From positions 1,612,001-1,676,000 of the forward strand of contig NC_088938.1 in assembly GCF_033473495.1 (NCBI RefSeq): a stretch of DNA of 64,000 nucleotides, written 5' to 3'. Below the pieces are notes generated by a model. It was not told where the DNA came from. It made no database searches and was given only the letters and a program-made list of their open reading frames with translations. Both the position numbers and the translations under genes were made by a program. Origin of the DNA: Cercospora beticola. Taxonomy: Eukaryota > Ascomycota > Dothideomycetes > Mycosphaerellales > Mycosphaerellaceae. Each line of letters opens with the position of its first letter. Within the stretch, counting starts at the first letter, position 1. Below are positions 1-11,065 of this stretch, piece after piece.

Positions 1-1820
1 TGGAATTTGCTGGCTGTGAAGGCTGAGGCTACTGCTGATGCTCTATCTCTGCACAGGACATTTCAGGCCTTGATATACTGCCGCCTCAGACCTCTTTCAT
101 TGCTATTTCTCCTGTTTCGACACTCCAATACCAGATCCTTCGGGGATATGACAGCATGGTAAACACGTTTGAACGGGCCAAGCATCTGTTGTTGTTCTGA
201 AGGATGTGCAATCACAGTCACGGCGACAGCATCGTGCGTATCGTCATTGCTCTTTCCTTCGGTATGGGCGAGTGAGTGCAGAACGAGAGATCGACCATTC
301 TGTTGCCCATCGTCCTCCGTAGCGTTATTTTCTGACGTTGCTACAGAGCTGTGCCATGCCCGCGGCTGTGCATTGGAAGCAGAATGTAAGACGGCGACGA
401 TGATCTTCGACTTATTGCGCGCATGAAGCATTTGGCATCCCAAGCTCCTTCTTAATCTGGTATATTCCCGTACAACTTTGGCACCAAATCCTAAGCTACG
501 GGAATGCCCAGAGGACAAGAGACGTGATATGGTTTCCAAAGTGCCAAGGTAAGGCCTCCCGACTCCGCGTGGGATACTTTGCAGGTGCATAGTGCACTTA
601 TGTCACCCGGTGCTGAATACACTACCGTAGCGGGATGACGATCACAGCACAATAACCAATGAGAAGGCTAAGCCCAGACTTGCAGTGCCCCGGAATGCAC
701 CGCTCCTCTCCAGGCTGGAGTGAAGCTCAGCTTCTGCAGCAACACAAGCCGGAACAATTCATGCTCATCATCCAAGACCAAGATGCCAATGGTTGCATTG
801 AAGGGCCGAAGTAATGCATTAAGATCACGCGTCATCATCACAACTCGTAGCGATTTGCACAGTAGCGCAATGATGCAGCAAGATGTCGTTGACGCCTCTG
901 TCCCTTGGAATCAACAATGAAACAGATACATAACGCACAGATGGCAAACGGTATTGCAAGCCGAACGTTCCTTCAATTTAAGAATTCATCCGCTCTTACT
1001 CTATACCAGCATACTCACCCCACGCTCGGAAAGCTACTGAAACTCGCCATTATCCGTCGTAACCCATTACTTGGCAAGGCATCCTGCAGATGTAGGATGC
1101 AGTCCACTCGAGCAGCGATCTCCCGCCCAGATCTGGCGTCGGCCAGAGGATTGTGGCTGCAGTGGCCATGCTCAGTGCAGCACGTGCGGGCGGGCCACAT
1201 GGAGCGAAGGAGTGCGGAAGGTGTTGGATATCTTCCTCGGAACGAATCAAACAGGCCCTTCCACACACAAGTTGCGCCTAACAGTTCGCAAGCTCCACTT
1301 TGTACGACGTATGAGGCGGTATGCTGCTTGAGACGACCATCTCTCTGCCGTTCCAATGCAAAATAGTTCAAAGCCAAGACCGGAGCTGGCAACGAAGGTC
1401 TCTTAGAGCATTGACTGTTGTGAGCTCTTGTCGATCGTTTTGCATGGCAGACGGGACGTTGGGAGCGAACTCAGGCGCAATTCAAATGCGCGACTACAGA
1501 TGCCGAGACTCGGTTTGCTGTGCAAAACAGGTGAGTAGAACACGGCAATAGTAGGCGAAGGCCATTCGCACTTGGGCTTGAGGTCTGTTTCCTCTTCACA
1601 CGCGGACCTCCCCGAGTGCATTCGCTTCTGCGCGCAACATAGAACTGTACAGCAGCTTTTTGAACAACTCGAAACTGGCGAGAACGAATTTCTAGAGATC
1701 GAAAGACACTGCATTAATTCCCAGAATACAATAATTTCGCACTTCTGATTGACTGGATTGCTGGTGGCGTATACCTCGGACAAGATCTGGAAGCAGGACT
1801 GAAATTTATTCAAGGAAGTA
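1..1820. other. Gene-poor stretch left of the AflR-like gene
   Basis: I see no recognisable gene here. Open frames exist on both strands, for example 63-590 on the minus strand (175 codons from an ATG) and 905-1366 on the plus strand. They overlap each other, match no family I know, and show no splice pattern that extends them. The last few hundred bases should contain the promoter and 5' leader of the transcription factor that starts at 1821. Confidence 0.5.
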
Positions 1821-2963
1821 ATGTCAGCTTTCTCCGCTACGATGGCGCCTCGACAACTACGACAAGCGTGCGACGAATGCACGAAGCAAAAAGTCCGATG
1901 CGAGAAAACTAGCCCCCTGGGGCGCTGCGAGCGGTGCATGGCCAGAGACATATTCTGCAACTATTCGTATAGTCAACGAGCGGGAAATAACAAAACCTCA
2001 AGTATGTTCGGCTCAATACCTAATCGTAAGTCATACACCGTATTGCTGACCCATCGCGGCAATGATGTGCGCTAACATCGATGAACAGAGACTGTGTTCC
2101 AAAGGATGCATTCACCAGCAACTAGCACTTCCGATTGCATGTCCATGTTGGAGAGCCATGATATGTGCAACAACCAAGAAACTTCCAGTTCATCTATCCC
2201 AGAAGCCTTAAGATCTCTAGGCTTTTCAAATCTCGATCAGATTTTCGACTCGTTTGGGACATCAGATACGACTCCCTCGGCATCCTTGACATGTACACCA
2301 GGCTCTCCGACATGGATGCCACAATACTCGTTGGCGACTCCTCCGTGCACTGATATCTTCTCCGCAGACTTCGCTGGCTCTGGCTCCGAAGAATCGCAAA
2401 CAGAATCCATCCCGGCAGATAAATCAAACTCCAGACCACGAAACAATTCATGCTGTATGGCGTTACTTTGCGAGTGCCTCGAAACTCTGGACACTGCAGA
2501 GACTCGCTGTCTTTCCGTAACGCGGATTCTGGATGGCTCTCACAGTGCTTCTATAGAAGCTCTAGCTTCCGACGAAGTACTCGCAAGGAATAAATGCTAC
2601 ATCGATGTGGTCCTTCGTGTCCTGAAGTGTCCGTGCTCCGGAAGAGCGCTGTTGTTATGGATGTGCTATCACATAGCAGACCAAGTATTTGCATGGTACG
2701 CAGCAGCAAGCGGCTCGACTAGCGAGCATATTGCTCCAGCTCGCGTAACTGCTCGCCCCATATCAGCGGGAAATTACAGAGCCGAGGATGCGCAGCTCGA
2801 GCATTTGGCTCAGTTTGTTCGAATGGAAGTGCATCGTTTGCTATTACCTTTGCTGCGAAAACTGGTTGACAAAGTGCCTGAAGGAGGGCAAGGGAGGAGC
2901 ATACTTCGAGATAGAATAGGTGAATTGACAGTCCGGGTGGAGAGGATGCTCTCTTGTCGATGA
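1821..2963 (+). CDS. AflR-like Zn2Cys6 transcription factor
   Basis: Two exons, 1821-2025 and 2089-2963. The 63-nt intron starts GTAAGT and ends GAACAG, and the join keeps frame to give 359 aa. Residues 17-46 form a fungal binuclear zinc cluster with Cys at 17, 20, 27, 36, 39 and 46 (C-x2-C-x6-C-x8-C-x2-C-x6-C), preceded by a basic arm. The C-terminal half (from about residue 185) has the pattern of the aflatoxin regulatory (AflR) domain: a CCMALLCECLETLD-like start, a LSVTRIL segment and a CxCSGRALLLWMC-like segment. This family activates secondary metabolite clusters such as aflatoxin/sterigmatocystin and related pigments. A second in-frame ATG at codon 8 is an alternative start. No polyketide synthase or other backbone gene lies in this window, so its targets are unknown. 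Family assignment is firm; pathway is not. Confidence 0.87.
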
Positions 2964-5125
2964 ATGAAGTCTAGAAGACTCTTCGCGGGACGCTAGGTGA
3001 AGGACTGAATAATTAGCAGGCATGAGTCTACTGGCTCCTAAAACGATCATGCGGATATGTGCCTCCAATCACCTCTTTGGAGCGCAAGCCCTAGTATTTT
3101 CTATCCTTAGCTGGAGGAGCCAACTGTTGAGACTGCTGAGACAATGCTCTTTCTCAAAATCATGCACAATGATGTTTTGTCGTCGAACAAGCTTCTCCAA
3201 ACCATTTTCGTTCGAATCTGTTCTTGTTTCAGCCGTGGGATAACAGGTCCTCACTTGAGGTTTGTTGGTCAACGATCATCAAATAATAACGAGGCCCTAT
3301 CATTCAATAGCAGCAAGCATAAAAGTGAAGAACCTGCTGGAGGCCGAAGGATTCATGTCTTGGCACTCACTGCTGCCTGGCGTAGCCTGGCGCTAGCGCA
3401 TTTTTGGAAGGGCATATATCAATTCGACATCGTGCATGGCCATTTTGAATGCAGCAGAGCCTGCAAGTTCTCACCATGGCTCGAACAATCGCCCGAAAAC
3501 GCGAAACCCAAGCAGAGGCCACCATGGTTCGAATGCAAAACGTGCAGATCTCCACTCTGGTCTGGCTTCGTTGAGAAACGCAGAAGCACAGCTGAAGCTC
3601 ACGATGAACTATCGATGTCGAAACGACAATCGGGATTCCAACATCTGAAACGCTGTCACTCGTCCACAAGACGGCCCGAGTGTCGAAATGACTCGGCGAG
3701 CAGACAATTGCCGAGCAAGGATTCCCTGTATACTGGCAAACTGCCAACAGCTCCGTACCTGCACAAATGAACCAGTGAAGTTCTCGACCGAAGTTTTATG
3801 CTTTGGGCGGCATCGCCTTGCCGCGTTGCGATAGGTGGTATATCCTTGATCGAGAGACACAGATGAAGCAAGTGGCGTCCTATTTGGTTGGCAGCTAAGT
3901 TTTTCCAAACAATCGGAGACGGGCTTGGGGCCTGATGTATTTCATCTTCCTCCCACGCTCTGCGATCATGGTGATGCGAGAGGACAATAGACCAGTCCGC
4001 GATTGCCACCGATGCCGTATGTATGAGCACCAGCGTCACGAGTGAAAGACACATGTGACAGCTTGAGGATAAATAGAACGGGATCTGAATGCCTAACTAG
4101 AACACGGACCGAAAATCTCACAGCACCTTGCACACCGCTGTCCTTGGAGCCGTTGGAGCGAATGGATGAGATGCTTTCGCAAGGAAGCCTTGACCCAGAT
4201 ACGTTCATCGCTCCAAGCGGTAGCCGCCACCCCCGTGGAAGCATCGTGAGCCCAATCAATTATGCGCAGCTGCAAGCCCACGTCATTAATGCCAACGCAG
4301 CAGAAGCAGGAAGCGTGGAAGAATAGTTGCCGGCAGCGAATGGAGCAAATTGAGATCGAGCCGCGACAAGAGCCAGACTTGTGCAAGTGAGGGAAGTGAA
4401 TGATGAAGTGAGTGTAGTCGCAAACAATCAGTCAGCCACAAACTCTTCTTGCCCTCGTTTCTTTCTGTTTGAGAAATACAAAGTCAGATCCGGCCTTGCT
4501 CTCCCATCCGCTCCGCGCCGCCAACAGAGAGGAATTCAATTGCAAAAGACGAGCCGCCTTTTTCTTCCACAGCAAAGCCAGAACCAGGCGTGTTTCTTCG
4601 CTTCGAGCACCTGACGTCCGGATCCAGACACCTTCGCCTGTGCTAGAGGCGAGCGCGCACACCAACCTGAGTCGTTCGCTCGCGTGGAATCGCAAGCTCG
4701 AGGCAGGCAGCTTCACGCGTGCATGAATATCCGCTCACTCTGCACTTCGCGACATCAGCAGCAACACCACTCATTTCGACACTGCCAGCACCAGCATCCA
4801 CAGTCACCGCACGCGAGAGGCACCGTCGACGCAAAAAGAGGTTGAGAATCTGCGCAAGTCCAGCATCCCCGGCTCGCAGAACTCCAAGTCGCCGCGCCCG
4901 GATCCGCGCCAGCCCCATCGCCCTCCTGCAGCGAGCCGCGCCTTTCTCTGTGTGGCCAATCCGACCAACAATCTGCTCATCACGTGGGGTGAAGAAGTTG
5001 GGCAATCCTGCGCCTTGCGTCGGGCGCAGCCAGATTTCCTCCTGCAAGACCCACGTCATTGTTGGGCTGCCCCGCCACCATCCGCCGCCAGCGTCGCTCG
5101 ATAGTGGGCAGAAGGCCGCTGGGAG
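2964..5125. other. 2.2-kb stretch without a confident gene
   Basis: Overlapping short frames on both strands, none recognised. The best-looking piece is the plus frame ending at 4326 (in-frame ATG at 4162), a Ser/Pro-rich tail with the composition of a real protein; it could be the last exon of an unrecognised gene or chance. From about 4390 onward the DNA probably holds the promoter and leader of the gene starting at 5126; open frames on both strands there look like shadows of GC-rich, repeat-like sequence. Confidence 0.4.
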
Positions 5126-6572
5126 ATGGAGGGCGTTGTAGAGGATGCAGGTGAGTTTGTGAGCTGGGCCGTCAACAACCACTTCGACTCTGGATGGGAT
5201 CGTGCTCGCAAGTACATCAACGGCAAGAAAGTCGAAGACGTGTACCGGCCTGTACGACCGCCGCGTTCACTGCCACCGGACCATCATCAGCAGGTCATTA
5301 CGGCCGCCCCGCCCCGGAGTAGTAAGCAGCAGCAGCAGCAGCGCCGCGCAGCGACTGCGGCGGCCTCTTCGTCGTCTTCGAGCAGCTCTGGTGGCGCGAA
5401 CCGCACAGGGCTCCGGTCAGCATCGCAAGGCCGCAATTCACGCGTGAGGTCATCAGACTTTGAGCGCAATACTGCCTTTGCCTTAACTCGTTCAGCCCGT
5501 CCTCTCGACGCTGATCCATACACCACTCAACTCGTCCATCTTCCAGCGTCGCGACGCAAGCAAGCAAGTCTTCTAGAACCTGCTGCAAAGAGTCGTTTCG
5601 CCGACGATTCGGATACTTCAGCTCTCATCCGTACTCTGAACGAACGCAACGATCGTGTCTTGCAGGAGTACGAAGCAGAAACCGACGATCCTGCGCGCAA
5701 CCCAGCCTCCGTCCTTCCCGAAAAGGATCTCTGGACTCTCGAAAAGCACGACAAGCCGAACAAGCAGCTCGTCGCAACGACCAACGCTGGTTCTCGCAGA
5801 GACAGCGGAATGGCATCGGGGTACAACGACGACTACCGGGGTAACACCCAATACCAGGGCGAGACGCGCTCACGGTCTGCCCAGCCTCCACCGCGCAGTC
5901 GCTACTATGATGACGACGACAGCGACTACGACGAGCGAAGTGGTCGCAGGTACGAAAGTGGTGGCCGAGGATATAGTGATCGCGACCGATACGACGATCG
6001 CGACTACGATCGCTATGTCGAGACGACAGAGAGATATCGGGGACCTGTAGGTGCAGGACCACTTGTTGTTCGTCACCGGCGTGGTGCAACGTATGAACTT
6101 CGACTGATCAGATCTTCAGCCCGCCGACCGCAGAGACAGCTACGCCCGTGATGCGCCGTACGGCGCTGCAGGCACCGTAGCGCGTCGCTCCGACCCTCAT
6201 CTCGACCGTTCGCAAGTCAGTCGCCGCAGCGGAGTCTCACGCGGCCGCGAACGATCGTACTCTCGCTCACGCTCTCGAAGCCGGTCGCGCAGCAGATCCG
6301 GCGGAGGCAGCAACTTCCAAGACAAAATCGCGCAAACCTTTGACACTTCTAGTAGAGGTCTCGGAGTCGGTTTGGCCGGTGCTGTCGCTGGAGGTTTGGC
6401 AGGCAGACAATTCGGCAAGCAACATCGTCAACGTGATATTATCATCGGTGCTGTTGTGGGCGGATTGTTGGCCAATGCCGGAGAGAATAAGTGGAGTGAG
6501 TACCGGGAGGACAAGAAGAGAGAGGAGGAAGGGATGCGATATGAGGGGAGGAGCAGAAGCCAAGGGCGATAA
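5126..6572 (+). CDS. Glycine-zipper, RS-rich protein of unknown function
   Basis: Two exons, 5126-6046 and 6120-6572, joined across a 73-nt intron (GTAGGT..CTTCAG) in phase 0, giving 457 aa. Order along the protein: a conserved-looking N-terminus (about residues 1-35) rich in W, D and K; a low-complexity stretch with polyGln (CAG/CAA run near 5326-5342) and polySer; a middle region rich in charged and Tyr residues (RYYDDDDSDYDE and similar); an Arg-Ser dipeptide run near residues 345-366; and two Gly-rich hydrophobic segments at about 388-406 and 414-426 (GAVAGGLAGRQFG, IIIGAVVGGLLAN) that fit a glycine-zipper 2TM motif. The tail is charged. The glycine zipper suggests membrane association or oligomerisation; the exact role is not known to me. 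An alternative donor at 6051 is possible but shifts the frame. Confidence 0.8.
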
Positions 6573-7192
6573 TGACCTTCCCTCTCTCCTTCCTTCGCTC
6601 CTGCCACGGAGGCGACCCGGTGCGATTTCCAAATGTTATGATGATGGATTGGACATGGACCGCATGGCATTATGAGATGGCATGGACTGGATACGGGCTT
6701 ATGACTTTCCTATTTCTTCTTCTTCTTCTTCACTTCATCATGATACGACAGCGGGTACGAGTATTAGAGGCGGCACGGCTTTGCATAGCGTTTTGGCTGA
6801 GGCTGCGAGTTTCTGATCGAGGTAGACTTGAGTGTGACAGACATACATTGTGAACTTTTCAAAGTGAACTTCTTTTGATACTGCTGTTTCTGTTGTCATG
6901 GGTGGGATCTGCCCTCGTCGACGGACCCTGCCTCTCATCTGACCGAGCTCTGAACCTGCTGACATCGGCACCACACCTCACACGCTGTGATCCCAGTCAC
7001 CAGACCTAACATCTCCTTTTCCCTTCTTCCCTTCTGTTTACATCTATAGGTATTTCGGAGGAGTGGCCGCCATAAACCTGAGAGAACCGCACTCAGTCAT
7101 ACAAAGGCACGCGTGCCTCAGCACGTCGTTGCGCGCCTAGGCCGGTACCTAACACCATAGCGGCAAGCACATCTTCAACCTCACACGACGCC
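6573..7192. other. Intergenic region with CTT microsatellite
   Basis: This is the 3' flank of the glycine-zipper gene and the promoter of PHO8. It holds a short CTT trinucleotide run near 6711-6731. The pyrimidine-rich segment 7010-7045 lies about 150 bp upstream of the PHO8 start, as is common in fungal promoters. No further gene is visible. Confidence 0.5.
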
Positions 7193-9079
7193 ATGACCGA
7201 ACCCGTCATCCACCGACCGCCATCGACAAACTCCTCCGAACGCGGCATCGAAGAAGAAGATGCCCTCCTGACCGGCCAGCGAACCGGCAAAACCGACAGT
7301 CGAAGCACCACCAAACTCCTCGCACGCAACCGATGGCGGGAGATAGGACTCCTTATCTGGGCCATCATCGCAACCGCTGCAGTCGTAGTCTTAGCAGTAA
7401 TCTGGCAACACACTACACAAACAGGCAATGATGGGCAACAGAATGGAGGCAGCGGAGGCAAAGATGGCGGCAAGGGGAAGAAGAACCTCATCTTCATGGT
7501 CTCTGACGGAATGGGACCGACGTCTCTCGCCCTGACGCGATCTTGGAGACAATATGTTGAAGACCTGCCTTGGGGCGAGACGCTGGGTATCGATCAACAT
7601 CTCATCGGACAAAGTCGTACTCGCAGCTCAAGCTCGCTCGTCACGGATTCTGCTGCTGGAGCGACGGCTTTCTCTTGTGGTGCGAAGAGTTACAATGGAG
7701 CCATTTCTGTCTTGCCGGATTTTGAGCCTTGTGGTTCTGTTATGGAGGCTGCGAAGCGCATGGGATACACTACGGGTTTGGTCGTTACAACGCGCATCAC
7801 GGATGCCACCCCCGCGGTTTTTGCAAGCCACGTGAGGAGAAGGGAAATGGAAGATGAGATTGCGCTGCAAATGCTGGGAGAAACGCATCCTCTAGGCAGA
7901 GTGGTGGATTTGATGATGGGAGGAGGGAGATGTCATTTCCTGCCCAACACCACCGAAGGAGGGTGTCGTGCCGACGACGTGGACGCCTTGAAGGTCGCGA
8001 AGGACAACGGCTGGAAGTATATTGGGGACAGAAAGGACTTCGACGCACTGGATAGTAACACTGCCGAACTTCCCCTATTAGCCCTCTTTGCTCCAACCGA
8101 CATCCCATACGAAATTGATCGCAGGCAGGAAAACGACGTGTACCCGAGCTTGGAGGAAACAACTCGCAAAGCACTCGAACTTCTTTCTGCCGCCTCGAAG
8201 CATTCTGACAAGGGCTTCTTCGTCATGATCGAGGGCTCCAGGATCGATCACGCAGGCCACGGCAACGATCCCGCTGCGCAGGTACACGAGGTTCTGGCAT
8301 ACGACCACGCCATGAAGGCCGTGTTGGAGTTCATTGACAAGTCGGATACTCCCACGCTGATGGTCTCCACTTCGGATCACGAGACGGGAGGTCTGGCTGC
8401 GGCCAGGCAATTGCACGAAACGTATCCGGATTATCTTTGGTACCCTGGTGTCCTAGCCAATGCTTCACACTCTGCCAGTCACACTGCGAAGAACTGGTAT
8501 GAGTTCTTACATCGTGGAACAACCAAACTCCACAAGAAAGAACTGCAAGAGAATGATTCTCACGATGAAGACGAGCGTGAATTCCTAGACTCCCTCTTCA
8601 AGAAGAATCTCGGGATCCACGACGCCTCCTCCGCCGAGATAGAATCTCTCCTAACGGCTTCCGCTCCGGCATCTTACATTTTCGCCGACATGATCTCTCG
8701 TCGCGCACAAACTGGCTGGTCGACACACGGCCATTCTGGCGCGGATGTAAATATTTACTCTTCGGACCCTGTTGCCGCGCGGGCCTTGGTTGGAAACCAC
8801 GAGAATACGGACGTGGGCAACTTCTTGAAGAGCTACTTGGGTGCCGGAGAGGAGGTGGAGAGGGTCACCAAAATCTTGAAGAAGTTTGCTCATGAAAGGC
8901 AGGGAAAACACGTCGAATTTCTGGGCACTGTGCCGGAGGACGGCGAGAGGCTGGATGGGCAGACGCATCTAGAGGGCTACCATGGAGATCATCGGACTAG
9001 AGCCGTGCGGAGGAGCTCCGATGATCGTGCAGCTGTTGGGAAAGACTGTGGCTGTGGTGGCGTTCATGAGGGAATTTAG
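7193..9079 (+). CDS. PHO8: Vacuolar alkaline phosphatase (PHO8 type)
   Basis: Single exon, 628 aa. It hydrolyses phosphomonoesters in the vacuole. A cytosolic N-tail of about 50 residues is followed by one membrane anchor (about 51-71) and then a lumenal catalytic domain, the type II topology of yeast Pho8. Catalytic features visible: metal-binding Asp in MVSDGMGPTS (about 102-111), the nucleophile Ser153 in VTDSAAGATAFSCG, the metal-binding segment RIDHAGHGND, STSDHETGG, and the late STHGHSGADVNIYS motif carrying the last metal-ligand His. These occur in the usual order of the alkaline phosphatase superfamily. The N-tail has an EEEDALL acidic dileucine-like signal at about 20-26, matching the AP-3 sorting signal known for yeast Pho8; that role is inferred. 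Length is close to the family norm. It converges on the lectin-like gene to its right. Confidence 0.95.
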   Translation: MTEPVIHRPPSTNSSERGIEEEDALLTGQRTGKTDSRSTTKLLARNRWREIGLLIWAIIATAAVVVLAVIWQHTTQTGNDGQQNGGSGGKDGGKGKKNLIFMVSDGMGPTSLALTRSWRQYVEDLPWGETLGIDQHLIGQSRTRSSSSLVTDSAAGATAFSCGAKSYNGAISVLPDFEPCGSVMEAAKRMGYTTGLVVTTRITDATPAVFASHVRRREMEDEIALQMLGETHPLGRVVDLMMGGGRCHFLPNTTEGGCRADDVDALKVAKDNGWKYIGDRKDFDALDSNTAELPLLALFAPTDIPYEIDRRQENDVYPSLEETTRKALELLSAASKHSDKGFFVMIEGSRIDHAGHGNDPAAQVHEVLAYDHAMKAVLEFIDKSDTPTLMVSTSDHETGGLAAARQLHETYPDYLWYPGVLANASHSASHTAKNWYEFLHRGTTKLHKKELQENDSHDEDEREFLDSLFKKNLGIHDASSAEIESLLTASAPASYIFADMISRRAQTGWSTHGHSGADVNIYSSDPVAARALVGNHENTDVGNFLKSYLGAGEEVERVTKILKKFAHERQGKHVEFLGTVPEDGERLDGQTHLEGYHGDHRTRAVRRSSDDRAAVGKDCGCGGVHEGI

Positions 9080-9381
9080 AAAAAGATGAAGCACACTATC
9101 GGTGTTTTAGGTCATGCACTTTGGGATCTGCTTGGAGAGTCCGGGAGTCTTGGTGATGCTTGAACACTACATTTTTCTTGGATTGGGACCTAGGAGCATT
9201 TGAAGCATCAATTCCGGTGGGAAGTTCTGTCGACAGAATGCATATCATCGACATACATGTGAGTATTAGCGCTGGCGTTTCGGATTGGCACTAAGATTGG
9301 AACATAATCAATGTACACATGCGACATCGCATCATTATGCCGCGTCCTAACAATTTCATATCCTCGCTTTGAGATCCTATT
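9080..9381. other. Convergent intergenic region
   Basis: These 302 bp separate the 3' ends of PHO8 (plus) and the lectin-like gene (minus). They must hold both terminators or polyadenylation sites. I see no gene and no distinctive repeat. Confidence 0.5.
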
Positions 9382-10173
9382 CTATGCAAACTTCTGCGCA
9401 AACCTCCCAGCCAAATACCCCTTTGCAGCCTTCGTCGCCATATCCCTCTTACTATGCTTTTTCTTCTTCTTCCCATGTCCCTCATCATCACTACTATCAC
9501 TACTACTACTACTGCTACCATCATCCTGCTGATGCTGCTGACTCCCATGCGCATACCCCGCCGCAGCACCCACAGCCGCATAATTCTGCTGCTGCTGCTG
9601 CTGCTGCTGCACCGGAGCACTATAATACTGCTGTTGTTGCGGTTGCTGAGGCGGCAAACCACTCAACATCCAATACTGCCCACTCGTATCCCCCGCCCGA
9701 TCCGACATATGCGCCCCATATGACCCATTCGCATACGTATTCAAACACATCCCGGGCCCCGTCCAATCGTTCCATAATTTATAATACCTCGCCCCTGGCG
9801 CACCCTCAGGGATCCGGGCTTGTTCCTCCAAATGCCAAATCTGACTTGTTGTTCCATCGGGTTCGGAAAGACAGACTTGGTCTCGAGAAGGGGTGTCCCA
9901 CATGTCGAGGAGCCAAGTTGTGTATTCTATGCCGGGTTTGCTGATATGGAAGCGAGAGTGGTGTTCTTCGAAGACGATTTGGAGGGTGTAAGTCGGGTTT
10001 GTGGGAGTGCTGTTTGAGGCAGGGAGAAAGGTGAAATTGAGGCCGCCGTTGATGTAGGATTCGGCGGGGGCGAGGATGAGGCCGTTGGTGGAGGAGGTTT
10101 CATCGGGTTGGAGGGTGTAGTGGGGGCCTTTGTAGGAGTTTGTGAGGAGTTGGCGGGGAATTGGGACGGCCAT
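9382..10173 (-). CDS. Beta-trefoil (ricin-B-lectin-like) protein with low-complexity tail
   Basis: Single exon, 263 aa from the ATG at 10173. The frame continues upstream to an ATG at 10350, but a TATAAG element at 10356-10361 lies right next to that codon, so 10173 is the better start. Residues 1 to about 175 carry evenly spaced aromatic/hydrophobic blocks (LTNSYKGPHYTLQP, TYTLQIVF, QIWHLEEQ, MCLNTY, GQYWML) that fit a ricin-B/beta-trefoil carbohydrate-binding fold; the QxW-type motifs are the main clue. The tail is low complexity: Gln-rich (encoded by a CTG/CAG run near 9587-9610), then Ser/Asp, then a Lys run, ending in an amphipathic KGYLAGRFAQKF-like segment. There is no signal peptide, so it is probably intracellular. 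Fold assignment is moderately sure; ligand unknown. Confidence 0.75.
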   Translation of the reverse strand: MAVPIPRQLLTNSYKGPHYTLQPDETSSTNGLILAPAESYINGGLNFTFLPASNSTPTNPTYTLQIVFEEHHSRFHISKPGIEYTTWLLDMWDTPSRDQVCLSEPDGTTSQIWHLEEQARIPEGAPGARYYKLWNDWTGPGMCLNTYANGSYGAHMSDRAGDTSGQYWMLSGLPPQQPQQQQYYSAPVQQQQQQQQNYAAVGAAAGYAHGSQQHQQDDGSSSSSSDSSDDEGHGKKKKKHSKRDMATKAAKGYLAGRFAQKFA

Positions 10174-10355
10174 TTTGTTGTGGGTGTTCTTGTTGGGATA
10201 TATTGAGTTGAATGGTCTTGTGTGGTTGGATATGTTGTGACCAAGGCAAGGTTTCGTTTCGTGCGAATACAGCTGATCTCCTTGCAATGCGCTGCTCGTT
10301 GCTTCTACGACTTTAGGAAGGATGCTTCTCGCGATAGCTGATGCATGCAACGCTT

Positions 10356-10361
10356 CTTATA
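10356..10361 (-). promoter_or_regulatory. TATA-like element of the lectin-like gene
   Basis: The minus strand reads GTATAAGAAG here, 183 nt upstream of the chosen start codon at 10173. Transcription starting about 30 nt downstream would give a leader of roughly 150 nt, which argues against the upstream ATG at 10350. Confidence 0.45.
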
Positions 10362-11065
10362 CACTAGCAGCACGATAGCTCGTTCACATGTTGGTATTCT
10401 GGTATTACCGTAGATGATCGACACTCTGAAGGATTAGCGATGATCTCAATGGCAGTGCTGCTTTGCAGTGGCTCGGTTGGAATCCTACTTCTTGCCCAAT
10501 GCGGTAATAGACCAACAGGTAGATCGAGTCTTCCACGTGAATCTGCTGCTCAAGACTCAAAGGGTTCAACACAGCCGATCACGCATGCAACCAAAAATTG
10601 CATGCACTTAGGGCAATATTCGTGGCTCTCTTCCAGCATGTTGGTTCCGCGTTCTAGATGCTTAGGCACGCCACCAACTTCTTTGCTAACGACATGCCAC
10701 TCAAAATGTTGGTGGGTGCATGATTCGGCCTTTCTGCTTGTGTCCAAACGCCGTTATTCGAGGCCGAGATGGTACTCTGCTACATGTCAGTAAGCTTAAT
10801 TTCTTGCCCAATATTGGCGGTCGTTTGTGTAGCTCAGATGCTCAATGGGATTACGTTTGATACGACAACATCTAGAAGTATGATCAGTGCACTAGAATCT
10901 CGTTCCACGTGCTCGGAAGGCGTCGTCACACAGGCCAGCCTGTAGTGGTATGAGTGGATGTCCTCATATGTTGTTGGCGTTTGAAAAAGGCTCCAAATTG
11001 GTGATGCTCGCTTGTACGCTCTAAGCTAACGTATACGTAAGCCAATTGATGCCGAGGACTCGCTG
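10362..11065. other. Intergenic region between two minus-strand genes
   Basis: It contains the distal promoter of the lectin-like gene and the 3' flank of the LaeA-like gene. A plus frame at 10440-10793 opens with ATG but is unrecognised and has no support from neighbours. Nothing else is visible. Confidence 0.45.

Noticed and set aside
10174..10350. N-terminal extension of the lectin-like protein from the ATG at 10350
   Set aside because: A TATA-like element lies within 6 nt of that ATG, and the extension has no fold-like pattern. The start at 10173 is preferred.
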